DNA of 64,000 nucleotides. It comes from CBIFVZ01 sp966185765. GTDB taxonomy: Bacteria; Pseudomonadota; Gammaproteobacteria; Enterobacterales; Enterobacteriaceae. The stretch covers positions 130,313 to 194,312 of the forward strand of contig CBIFVZ010000001.1 in assembly GCA_966185765.1 (NCBI GenBank). Direction: 5' to 3'. Made by a program: the position numbers and the translations under genes. Positions within the stretch are counted from its first letter, which is position 1. Every line of letters begins with the position of its first letter. Under the pieces are notes generated by a model, which did not search any database, was not told the DNA's origin, and saw only the letters and a list, made by a program, of their open reading frames with translations. This document shows, piece after piece, positions 53,494 to 61,720 of this stretch.

Positions 53494-54486
53494 ATGAAAC
53501 GATCACTATTAACAATTACGTTTACGACCTTTTTAATTGGAGTAAACGGTTGCCATGGAATTTCAGGAGAGAAAATGGCTAATAATACTAGCCCTATTAG
53601 TGTTGATTTGTCCTTCACTTGCACCCAAGAGGCATCATACCTGCCGCCACTAGACCCGGATGCGGATATCTGGTTCAAGAAGGCGCGTGATCTGCAAAAC
53701 GCATCCGGCGAAAAAGATTATAATGTTATTGCTAATCTCTATCGTCAGGCAGTGCAAAAAAATCACTACAAAGCCATGATCAATCTGCAAAACCTGCTAT
53801 ATCAGGGACTGGCAGCTCCGGTTAGCGGTAAAGCGGCACCCGAGGAAGTCATTGCCCTGGCAGAAAAAATGATGCAATTGAATATACCGGCAGGTTATTA
53901 CGCGATGGGCCATTATCTGGAAGTGGGCTATGGTGTGGAGCGCGATAAGGCGGCTTCGCTGGCCTATTTTCGCAAATCCGCTGATATGGGTAGCCCGGAA
54001 GGACAGTATGTGATTGGTAAATTGCTCTTAACTGCACAGTTTGAAGACCTGGATAATCCTGAGCCTTACAAAATTAAATATAAGCCTAATCCGGCCTATC
54101 GCCCGGAGGTCGCTACAGAGATGCTTTCATGTGCGGCAAATCAAGGAAATGGCGATGCAGCCAGCTGGCTGGCGGGTTGGTATAAGTTAGAAAAAAATTA
54201 TAAAAAAGCTATTATTTTTTATCAATTGGGAGTGAAAGCGGGTAATAAATTATCTGCTATGCAATTGCGGGGCAGTTTTATGGGGGGAGAGCCGGATAAC
54301 CGAAGAGATTATTTGGCCATAGAAAAAGATTTAGAACGCTCGAATATTTATGAGCTTATTTATCGAGAAATTCAAAATAATGCCTCCGCCCGTTTCCCGG
54401 ACCTTGATAGGATTGTTCCACTGCCTCCTGCGCCATTGCCCGAATGGGACGGCACGTTTGAATACAAAAAAGCTATGCGAAAATAA
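53494..54486 (+). CDS. Sel1-repeat lipoprotein, probable Tli5 immunity protein, copy 1
   Basis: A 330-residue protein with a lipoprotein-like signal (LIGVNGC; Asn at -2 is atypical) and Sel1/TPR-like repeats (AGYYAMGHYLEVGYGVERDK, ADMGSPEGQYVIGKLLLT). It lies 3 bp after the phospholipase gene. Sel1-type lipoproteins downstream of Tle5 are known immunity proteins acting in the periplasm. The N-terminal 60 residues differ strongly from copies 2 and 3, while the centre is nearly identical. The base composition at both ends is more A+T-rich than its centre. Confidence 0.85.
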   Translation: MKRSLLTITFTTFLIGVNGCHGISGEKMANNTSPISVDLSFTCTQEASYLPPLDPDADIWFKKARDLQNASGEKDYNVIANLYRQAVQKNHYKAMINLQNLLYQGLAAPVSGKAAPEEVIALAEKMMQLNIPAGYYAMGHYLEVGYGVERDKAASLAYFRKSADMGSPEGQYVIGKLLLTAQFEDLDNPEPYKIKYKPNPAYRPEVATEMLSCAANQGNGDAASWLAGWYKLEKNYKKAIIFYQLGVKAGNKLSAMQLRGSFMGGEPDNRRDYLAIEKDLERSNIYELIYREIQNNASARFPDLDRIVPLPPAPLPEWDGTFEYKKAMRK

Positions 54487-54523
54487 TGACGATTAATTAA
54501 CGGAACAGGTAAAGGAGCAGGGA

Positions 54524-55516
54524 ATGGCTGGTGTAAAAAACAGTCTGCTGACAGGGTTAATTGTAGCGCTCATGGTAACAGTAGCCGGATGCAGCAGTCA
54601 CGCGCATCACGAAACCGTTCTATCGCAGGTAACACTGTCTTTTACCTGTGTTAATGAAGCTGACCATTTGCCAGCGCTGGATCCGCAAGGGGATCGTTGG
54701 TTTAAGCAGGCGCGTGACCTGCAAAACGCATCCGGCGAAAAAGATTATAACGTTATTGCCAGTCTCTATCGCCAGGCTGTGGAAAAGAACCACTACAAGG
54801 CCATGATCAATTTGCAAAATCTGCTTTATCAGGGGCTGGCAGATCCGGTTAGCGGTAAAGCAGCGCCTGAGGAAGTCATTGCCCTTGCAGAGAAAATGAT
54901 GCAGCTGAATATTCCGGCAGGTTATTATGCGATGGGTCATTATCTGGAGGTAGGTTACGGCGTGGAGCGTGATAAAGCGGCTTCGCTGGCCTATTTTCGC
55001 AAATCAGCTGATATGGGTAGCCCGGAAGGACAGTATGTTATTGGTAAACTATTGCTGACTGGTCAGTTTGAAGATACGGACAATCCAGATCCTTATCGAG
55101 TGAAATTTAAGCCTAACCCGGCATATCGTCCGGAGATAGGTACTGCAATGCTGTCATGTGCAGCAAACCAGGGACATGGTGAGGCGGCTGGTTGGTTGGC
55201 TAGCTGGCTTCAAACGATCAAAAAAGATTATAAAAATGCCATAGTTTTTTACCAATTAGGTGTAAAGGCAGGTAACACGATGTCTGCTATGCAAATGGGG
55301 GATAGTTTTAATGGTCCGGGGCCGAATAATAGAATGGATTATTTGTCTTTGGATAAAGATCCAGAGCGTGTTCGTCGTTATAAATTGATTGAAAATGAAA
55401 TCGATGAAAACCCTTCTGCCCGTTTCCCGGATATCGATAAAATCGTTCCTTTACCACCTGCACCTTTGCCTGACTGGGACGGTACATTTGAATATAAAAA
55501 AGCGAAGCAGAAATAA
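54524..55516 (+). CDS. Sel1-repeat lipoprotein, probable Tli5 immunity protein, copy 2
   Basis: A 330-residue paralogue with a good lipobox (MVTVAGC, cleavage before Cys23; Ser at +2 predicts outer-membrane sorting). Residues about 50-175 are almost the same as copy 1. The C-terminal third differs (FEDTDNPDPYRVKFKPN, SCAANQGHGEAAGWLASWLQ, NGPGPNNRMDY). AAAGGAG precedes the ATG within a near-identical 45-bp upstream segment shared with copy 3. Confidence 0.85.
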   Translation: MAGVKNSLLTGLIVALMVTVAGCSSHAHHETVLSQVTLSFTCVNEADHLPALDPQGDRWFKQARDLQNASGEKDYNVIASLYRQAVEKNHYKAMINLQNLLYQGLADPVSGKAAPEEVIALAEKMMQLNIPAGYYAMGHYLEVGYGVERDKAASLAYFRKSADMGSPEGQYVIGKLLLTGQFEDTDNPDPYRVKFKPNPAYRPEIGTAMLSCAANQGHGEAAGWLASWLQTIKKDYKNAIVFYQLGVKAGNTMSAMQMGDSFNGPGPNNRMDYLSLDKDPERVRRYKLIENEIDENPSARFPDIDKIVPLPPAPLPDWDGTFEYKKAKQK

Positions 55517-55553
55517 TGACTATTTATTAATGGAACAGGTAAAGGAGCAGGGA

Positions 55554-56543
55554 ATGGCTGGTCTAAAAAATAGTTTGCTGCCAGGGGTAATTGTAGCGCT
55601 CATGGCAACAGCAGCCGGATGCAGCAGTGGCACGCATCATGAAACTGTTCCACCGCAGGCAACTCTGGCTTTTACCTGTGTTAATGAAGCTGACCGTTTG
55701 CCAGCGTTGGACCCGCAGGGGGAGCGCTGGTTTAAGCAGGCGCGTGACCTGCAAAATGCATCCGGCAAAAAAGAGTATAACGTTATTGCTAATCTCTATC
55801 GCCAGGCTGTGGAAAGGAACCACTATAAGGCAATGATCAACCTGCAAAATCTGCTTTACCAGGGGTTGGCTGCCCCTGTGAGTGGTAAAGCAGCGCCTGA
55901 GGAAGTCATTGCCCTCGCAGAAAAAATGATGCAGCTGAATATCCCGGCAGGCTATTACGCCATGGGCCATTATCTGGAGGTGGGTTACGGCGTAGAGCGC
56001 GATAAAGCGGCTTCGCTGGCGTATTTCCGTAAGTCAGCAGATATGGGTAGCCCGGAAGGGCAGTATGTTATTGGTAAATTGCTCTTAACTGCACAATTTG
56101 AAGACCTGGATAATCCGGAGCCTTACAAAATTAAATATAAGCCTAATCCGGCCTATCGCCCGGAGGTCGCTACTGAGATGCTTTCATGTGCGGCAAATCA
56201 AGGGAATGGCGATGCAGCCAGCTGGCTGGCAGGTTGGTATAAGTTAGAAAAAGATTATAAAAATGCCACTAATTTTTATCAATTAGCAGTGAAAGCAGGT
56301 TTTTTGTATTCGGTTATGCAACTGAGCGCTGCTTTTAATGGTCCGCCTACGGATAACAGAATGGATTATCTGGCTTTGGAAAAAGATCCAGAGCGTGTTC
56401 GTCGTTATAAATTGATTAAAAATGAAATCGATGAAAACCCTTCTGCCCGTTTCCCGGACCTTGATAGGATTGTTCCATTGCCACCTGCGCCATTGCCCGA
56501 ATGGGACGGCACGTTTGAATACAAAAAAGCGAAGCAGAAATAA
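55554..56543 (+). CDS. Sel1-repeat lipoprotein, probable Tli5 immunity protein, copy 3
   Basis: A 329-residue paralogue with lipobox MATAAGC. Its N-terminal third follows copy 2 (SSGTHHETVPPQ, TCVNEADRLPALDPQG). Its segment from about 180 to 235 (AQFEDLDNPEPYKIKYKPNP, YRPEVATEMLSCAANQGNGD) is identical to copy 1. The stretch EKDPERVRRYKLIKNEIDEN again follows copy 2. It is therefore a mosaic of the other two. AGGAG precedes the ATG at 55554; the longer frame from 55389 runs inside copy 2 and is not used. Confidence 0.85.
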   Translation: MAGLKNSLLPGVIVALMATAAGCSSGTHHETVPPQATLAFTCVNEADRLPALDPQGERWFKQARDLQNASGKKEYNVIANLYRQAVERNHYKAMINLQNLLYQGLAAPVSGKAAPEEVIALAEKMMQLNIPAGYYAMGHYLEVGYGVERDKAASLAYFRKSADMGSPEGQYVIGKLLLTAQFEDLDNPEPYKIKYKPNPAYRPEVATEMLSCAANQGNGDAASWLAGWYKLEKDYKNATNFYQLAVKAGFLYSVMQLSAAFNGPPTDNRMDYLALEKDPERVRRYKLIKNEIDENPSARFPDLDRIVPLPPAPLPEWDGTFEYKKAKQK

Positions 56544-56561
56544 CGACGATTAATTAACGGA

Positions 56562-57188
56562 ATGCGTAAATCAAGAGGGAGCACGTTAATAGTGAAAGTA
56601 TCTTTAATAACAATATGTTTGCACCTGCGTCAGTGCCTAAAACACGCTCTGCTATATATGTTCGTTATGTTAGTGGGTGCCATTGCTTTATCTTCACCAG
56701 CCCTGGCTCAAAACCTGCCTGACAACTTTCATCGTGTCACACCAGAACTTTATCGTTCGTCTCAGCCCTCAGCCGGGCAAATGTCAGCCCTGGAAAAATA
56801 TGGCATCCGTACCGTGCTTAACCTGCGACAGTGGCACAGTGACAGGGACGAAGCTCGGGGTACCGCGCTGATTCTTTATCATGTTCCTGTCAATACGGCT
56901 GCATTTCATGAAGACCAGTTAATTGAGGCTCTACGTATTTTGCACAGAGCTGTGAAACCGGCACTGGTGCACTGCTGGCACGGTAGCGATCGTACCGGAC
57001 TGGTTATCGCGCTATACCGACTGGTGTTTGACCACGCAACCAAAGCAGATGTGCTGGCTGAACTTCGCGATCCCGCGCACGGTCATCATGAGACGTTTTA
57101 TCCCGATATTATCCGTTATATCGAAACCGTTGATGTGGATGCCCTTCGCCAGCGGGTGCTGGAGCCATTATCCCTTTCATCTGATTAA
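56562..57188 (+). CDS. Exported dual-specificity/tyrosine phosphatase-like protein
   Basis: A 208-residue protein. A hydrophobic segment followed by ALSSPALAQ (about 30-50) looks like a signal peptide, so the enzyme should be periplasmic. The mature part starts NLPDNFHRVTPELYRSSQPS, typical of small DSP/Siw14-like phosphatases. The catalytic CX5R loop is complete: Cys138-WHGSD-Arg144 (VHCWHGSDRTG), with a possible general acid Asp in the preceding loops. It is embedded between the immunity genes and PAAR. Its substrate could be protein, lipid or inositol phosphate; a link to the phospholipase products is a guess. Confidence 0.82.
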   Translation: MRKSRGSTLIVKVSLITICLHLRQCLKHALLYMFVMLVGAIALSSPALAQNLPDNFHRVTPELYRSSQPSAGQMSALEKYGIRTVLNLRQWHSDRDEARGTALILYHVPVNTAAFHEDQLIEALRILHRAVKPALVHCWHGSDRTGLVIALYRLVFDHATKADVLAELRDPAHGHHETFYPDIIRYIETVDVDALRQRVLEPLSLSSD

Positions 57189-57204
57189 AAAAGCGGGAGA
57201 GCGT

Positions 57205-57465
57205 ATGCGCGCATTTGTTCAACTCGGCGATGCTACTGACCACGGCGGCAAGGTTATCACCGCCTCCGGCCCGGAAATGTACGGTAAAAAAGTGGCGCTG
57301 GTCGGGGATAAAGTGGCGTGTCCACTGCCGGGACACGGTGTCAATGCCATCCTGCCCGGTAGCACGCGGGTGATGATTGGGGATAAGCAGGCTGCACTGC
57401 ATGGTTTTCGAACGGAATGCGGCTGTAGTCTGATTGCCAGTCTGGGTACAGCAGGAGAGCAATAA
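57205..57465 (+). CDS. PAAR-domain spike tip protein
   Basis: An 86-residue PAAR protein: GDATDHGGKVITASG at the start, GDKVACPLPGHGVNAILPGS, and a final HGFRTECGCSL. His and Cys residues at these places bind the tip metal in PAAR repeats. It caps VgrG and has no effector extension. GGGAGA 4 nt before the ATG at 57205; the longer frame inside the phosphatase gene is not needed. Confidence 0.9.
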   Translation: MRAFVQLGDATDHGGKVITASGPEMYGKKVALVGDKVACPLPGHGVNAILPGSTRVMIGDKQAALHGFRTECGCSLIASLGTAGEQ

Positions 57466-57467
57466 GC

Positions 57468-58601
57468 GTGAAATGGAATATTCCTGTTATGGAGGATGCG
57501 CCATTGCCACCACGACCGCGCTGGTGGGTGTGGGGCATTGCATTGCTAATCATCCTGCTCGCCGGGTTTCTGCTGGCGGTGTATACCCTGGAAGAGGCAG
57601 AGCTACAGGATAAAGCGCGTCTGCTGACCGTGGCCTGTGGTGGGCCGTTTTTGCTCTGGCTGGTATTGCTTGGTATGCGCATGATGGTTTATGAGTTTTC
57701 CTCACTGCGCGTTAGCGCCCGCAACGACCTGCTGGCGGTACGCCGCAGAGAGTGGAGGCACTGGGCTAATCAGGGCGTAAACGTACTGGCAGCGGCACAT
57801 TACACCGTACCCGATGAGCAGGGCGTATCGTTATCCCCGCAAGGGCAACTGCCCGTGAATAAACAGCAGCGGCTGGCCTTTGAACAACTGGCCGGGTTGC
57901 CGGAGTGGGAGCGGCGCGCGATATTCCTTTCCCGCCTCCTGACGCCGGTGGCCGGTTTTGTGCAGCAGGTGGGGTTTGGTGAGCCGCTTACGGTGCGCTT
58001 TCAGTGTGCTGCTGATGATGAGCCTGGCTGGCGTGGCGCTATTGAGAAGCAGGCTCTCAGCCTGAATCTGCCACTCTCTGATGTGGCACCACTGGAGACA
58101 CCCGATCTCTTCAGCTGGCTGGTCGCAGCCTGTGATAAGGCACCGCCGGGGCTGGTCTGCCTGATTTTCACCGAATTTGATGAAACGTCTTCTGCAAGCG
58201 AGGAGGGAGCCTGCCTGCTGCTGGCATCCCCCGCCTGGTGTCATGCGCACCGTTTCACACCTCATTACCGTCTGCCGCGCCCGCTGTCATCCTCGTTTGC
58301 CGGGTTGTCGCAGGCGCTGCAACAGATGCTTACCTGGCAACATCCTGCAACCAGGCTCGCTGTTGCCAGCTACAGTGCGGTGCCTGCGGCGGAAGTCGAA
58401 AAGCTCCAGCTGGTTTGTCGTGAAGCGCTCAGTGATAACCGGGTCATGCTGGATGTGGACAATGCGTTGGGCAATGGCGGGCTGGCTCGTCATGCCGTGC
58501 AGCTGGCACTGGCCTGTCAGTCTGCGCCGCCGTCGTTGCTGTTAACGGCTGGCGGTGGTGAGTACCGTCTGCAACAGGTGGTTTCCGGAGCGCAGGTATG
58601 A
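57468..58601 (+). CDS. T6SS-associated membrane protein of unknown function
   Basis: A 377-residue protein. Two N-terminal membrane segments (about 22-42 and 53-74) are followed by a large soluble domain with no motif I can name. It starts 2 bp after PAAR and overlaps tssM by 4 bp (ATGA), so it is made together with the membrane-complex genes. Proteins of this layout accompany tssM in some enterobacterial T6SS loci (recollection, not checked). It may assist TssM or couple the spike module to the membrane complex. Confidence 0.7.
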   Translation: MKWNIPVMEDAPLPPRPRWWVWGIALLIILLAGFLLAVYTLEEAELQDKARLLTVACGGPFLLWLVLLGMRMMVYEFSSLRVSARNDLLAVRRREWRHWANQGVNVLAAAHYTVPDEQGVSLSPQGQLPVNKQQRLAFEQLAGLPEWERRAIFLSRLLTPVAGFVQQVGFGEPLTVRFQCAADDEPGWRGAIEKQALSLNLPLSDVAPLETPDLFSWLVAACDKAPPGLVCLIFTEFDETSSASEEGACLLLASPAWCHAHRFTPHYRLPRPLSSSFAGLSQALQQMLTWQHPATRLAVASYSAVPAAEVEKLQLVCREALSDNRVMLDVDNALGNGGLARHAVQLALACQSAPPSLLLTAGGGEYRLQQVVSGAQV

Positions 58602-61600
58602 CCGGGATTTTGTTAATACTGATAGTCCTGACGCTGGTGTGGTGGTGGGGAGGTGACCTGCTGCCCGCGTTCATACATGGGCATGAAACGCCATCCCTGG
58701 CTGGGTGGATTATTACGGTCATTGGCCTGGTCGTTATGGTGCTGGCTGTCGTGCTGATACTGTTGCGCCGCGCGCCGCGCCAGCTTGACCGGGAAGGCAT
58801 CACGGCACCGCCGTTGAGTCAGGTACAGCAGGTACAGCCGCGTCAGCGGTTCAAACTGGATGAACTCAGACAGTACCTGCGCGAGCAGGACGGCTGGCGC
58901 TGGCGGCGCAAACGCCCGTGGCTGCTGGTGACCGGCCCGGCCACGCTTGCTGAACAAATGGCCCCCGGCTTAACCACGCAGGGCTGGCTGTGCAGCGGTG
59001 GCGCGGTGCTGCTGTGGGGCGGCGATATGATGCAGGGCGGTAACGGGCAGGATTTACAGGCGATACGCCGCCTGCGCGGGCGTAAACCCGTGGAGGGGCT
59101 GGTGCAGATGGTGGATGACGCCGCTGGCTCTGCTCCGGATAGCGGTGCATTTTCACGCGGGCTGCGGCAGGTGGAGCAGGCGCTGCGCTGGCGCCCCCCT
59201 TTTTACCGGCTTGAGATTTCTGCCTCTGCCGGGGCGCAGCCTCTGAAACAGCCCGTACCTGTGGCGGTGATGTCCGGCAGGCCTTACACCTCCGACACGC
59301 TGACGACGGCGCTCGCCGGGCTGAGCGATGAGCTGATCACGCCAGCCATGACGCTGATTGCGCAGGACCGGTCTCAGGATTACCTGCTGCGTCTGTCGGC
59401 GTGGCTTAAGCAGCGGGGCATGGCTTATCTGCGGGCATCGGTTCAGGCCATGACGGGGGGAGCATCCAGGTTCAGCCTGCACGGCGTGGTATTTATGCCG
59501 CTGCTGGCAAGCGCAGGTAGTGGGTTTGCGTATGAGCAGCAGGCGGGCAAGCTCTGGCAGCGTATTGCCGGGCACAGCGCCCGCCTTACGGGCAGGCCGG
59601 ATGGTACGGACGGCAGGGCCATTGCGCTCTGGTGCCTGAGCGGCCTGCTGGGGCTGTGGGCGCTCGGTATGGTGGTGTCCGGCGTCAGCAACGGGCGGCT
59701 GATTGCGCACACGCAGTCGCTGATATCCGCCTCCTCCCCGCTCACCGGTCATGCGCGGCTCAGTGAGTTACAGCGCCAGCTTCAGGCACTCGGTCAGCAG
59801 CAGGTGAGCGGCACGCCCTGGTATCGCCGTTTCGGGCTGGATATCTCCGGGCAGCTTCCGCCGCTGCTGTGGCCTGCGTATCTGCGTGAGGCGCGCACGC
59901 ACATTGTCACACCGGCGCAGCAGGCGCTGGAAAACGCGCTGTCGCAGGCAACAGGCAGCCCGCCGGTTGATTATGACCGGCTGAAAGCGCTGCTGATGCT
60001 CGCTGAGCCTGCTCATGTGAATGATGCGTCTGCACAGGCTTTCCTTGCCGGACAGTTACAGCGCGTGCTGCCCGGCGTGCCGTCTGCACAGCTGGTGTGG
60101 TTTGCCGCGCAGTTACCGACGCACCCGCAACTGCGCGCCACGCCGGATGAGGCGCTTATCGCCAGCACGCGGACCCGGCTGGCGGACGCCATTAACGGCA
60201 CTCAGGCCGAAGAGCAGCGCTATCAGGCCATCATTCGCAGCGCCGGGCTGAATTTTGCCGATATCCGGCTCGCTCAGCTTGCCGGGAGTGACGAACTGGC
60301 CGGGGTGTACCGGCTTGATGGCACTGTGCCTGGCGCGTTTACCCGCGAGGCCTGGGAGAAATCCATTCGGCCGGCCATCGACCGCCAGGTGAAAGATATC
60401 GCAGAGCAGACGTCCTGGGTGCTGGGGCAACAGCAGGGCGCTCTCAGCCCGGACGGACTGCGCCGCAGCCTGACCGCCCGCTATTTCACCGATTACGCGC
60501 AGGCCTGGAGGCAGGCGCTGAACCAGATTCAGTACCAGCCCTCACGGGATAATGTGCCGCTTGCTCTACTTGCCGACAGCAACGCCTCGCCGCTGGCCGC
60601 GCTGATGCAGCAGCTTTACCGCCAGGGACTGGCGGGCAGCCCGGATGAGAAACAGGAAAAGGTGAATGCCCTGCTTGAGCCGGTGTTCGGCGGTCTGGTG
60701 GCGATGGTCGGCGGGGAGCCAGCCGGACGGGAAGGCATCACGCTCAGGCAGTGGCAGTCAGAGGCCAGGCGCTTTGCTGACCGGATGCGCAGCATGTCAG
60801 GTGGCGATAACGCACAGGCGCTGGCGACTTCCGTCTTTAAGGGCACGCAGATTGATAACACCGCCGCCACCCTGCCGGGGCGTATCCGCATACAGCTGGG
60901 TGACGAGCTGGCGGCGATGGGCAATGCGCTGTTTGTGGCGCCGTTCGGGCAGGCCTGGCAGGGAGTGATGCAGCAACGCATTGTTGATATGAACACCGAA
61001 TGGCGCCAGAGCGTTGTCGCAGGCTGGCAGCAGCAGTTTGCCGGTAAATACCCGTTCAGCCGCAGCCGGGAGGAGGTGAATCTGGCTGAGCTGGGCGAAT
61101 TTATTCACCCGACGACCGGGTATATCAGCCGTTTCATTCAGCGCCATCTGAACGGGGTGCTGGAGTACCGCAACGCACGCTGGCAGGTAAGCGACCAGCT
61201 GCCGCCGGGGCTTGCGGTCAGTCCGGCGTTTCTGGCCGCACTCAACCGGCTGGATAATGTCGGGCAGGTGCTGTTTGCAAAAGGCTTTGGGGTGGCGTTC
61301 CGTCTGCAACCCGGCACCACAAAAGAGGTGGTGCAGACGACGCTGTTTATTGACGGCGTGACGCTCAACTACTTTAACCAGATGCCATTCTGGCAGGACG
61401 TGCGCTGGCCGGGGGACACGATGGTGCCGGGGGCGTCGCTGTCCTGGACCAGCGTGCGGGCCGGTGCGCGTCTGTATGCTGACATTCCCGGTCAGTGGGG
61501 ATTTATGCGTTTACTGGAGAAAGCGGCGGTCACGCCCGCAGGGCCGGAACAGTACCGGCTGACGTGGGCCGCGCAGGACGGGCTGGCGCTCAGTTATCTT

Positions 61601-61720
61601 CTTCACGCCAGTACGCAGCAAAATCCACTGACCGTATTATCACTGAAGGGGTTCCGCCTGCCGGATGCCATTTTCTCATCCGGTACCACAGCAAAAGGGA
61701 AGCCACGTGTCAGACCATGA
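58598..61720 (+). CDS. tssM: T6SS inner-membrane protein TssM (IcmF family)
   Basis: A 1040-residue protein. N-terminal membrane segments lie at about 2-20 and 33-58, and a third at about 346-366 (ALWCLSGLLGLWALGMVVSG). A long periplasmic part with the ImcF-related and DUF1215-type C-terminal regions follows. The cytoplasmic NTP-binding loop of classical TssM is degenerate: the equivalent sequence is LVTGPATLAEQM, lacking the GKT of a Walker A. The length is a little short for the family (1100-1200). It overlaps tssF by 14 bp. Confidence 0.9.
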   Translation: MTGILLILIVLTLVWWWGGDLLPAFIHGHETPSLAGWIITVIGLVVMVLAVVLILLRRAPRQLDREGITAPPLSQVQQVQPRQRFKLDELRQYLREQDGWRWRRKRPWLLVTGPATLAEQMAPGLTTQGWLCSGGAVLLWGGDMMQGGNGQDLQAIRRLRGRKPVEGLVQMVDDAAGSAPDSGAFSRGLRQVEQALRWRPPFYRLEISASAGAQPLKQPVPVAVMSGRPYTSDTLTTALAGLSDELITPAMTLIAQDRSQDYLLRLSAWLKQRGMAYLRASVQAMTGGASRFSLHGVVFMPLLASAGSGFAYEQQAGKLWQRIAGHSARLTGRPDGTDGRAIALWCLSGLLGLWALGMVVSGVSNGRLIAHTQSLISASSPLTGHARLSELQRQLQALGQQQVSGTPWYRRFGLDISGQLPPLLWPAYLREARTHIVTPAQQALENALSQATGSPPVDYDRLKALLMLAEPAHVNDASAQAFLAGQLQRVLPGVPSAQLVWFAAQLPTHPQLRATPDEALIASTRTRLADAINGTQAEEQRYQAIIRSAGLNFADIRLAQLAGSDELAGVYRLDGTVPGAFTREAWEKSIRPAIDRQVKDIAEQTSWVLGQQQGALSPDGLRRSLTARYFTDYAQAWRQALNQIQYQPSRDNVPLALLADSNASPLAALMQQLYRQGLAGSPDEKQEKVNALLEPVFGGLVAMVGGEPAGREGITLRQWQSEARRFADRMRSMSGGDNAQALATSVFKGTQIDNTAATLPGRIRIQLGDELAAMGNALFVAPFGQAWQGVMQQRIVDMNTEWRQSVVAGWQQQFAGKYPFSRSREEVNLAELGEFIHPTTGYISRFIQRHLNGVLEYRNARWQVSDQLPPGLAVSPAFLAALNRLDNVGQVLFAKGFGVAFRLQPGTTKEVVQTTLFIDGVTLNYFNQMPFWQDVRWPGDTMVPGASLSWTSVRAGARLYADIPGQWGFMRLLEKAAVTPAGPEQYRLTWAAQDGLALSYLLHASTQQNPLTVLSLKGFRLPDAIFSSGTTAKGKPRVRP

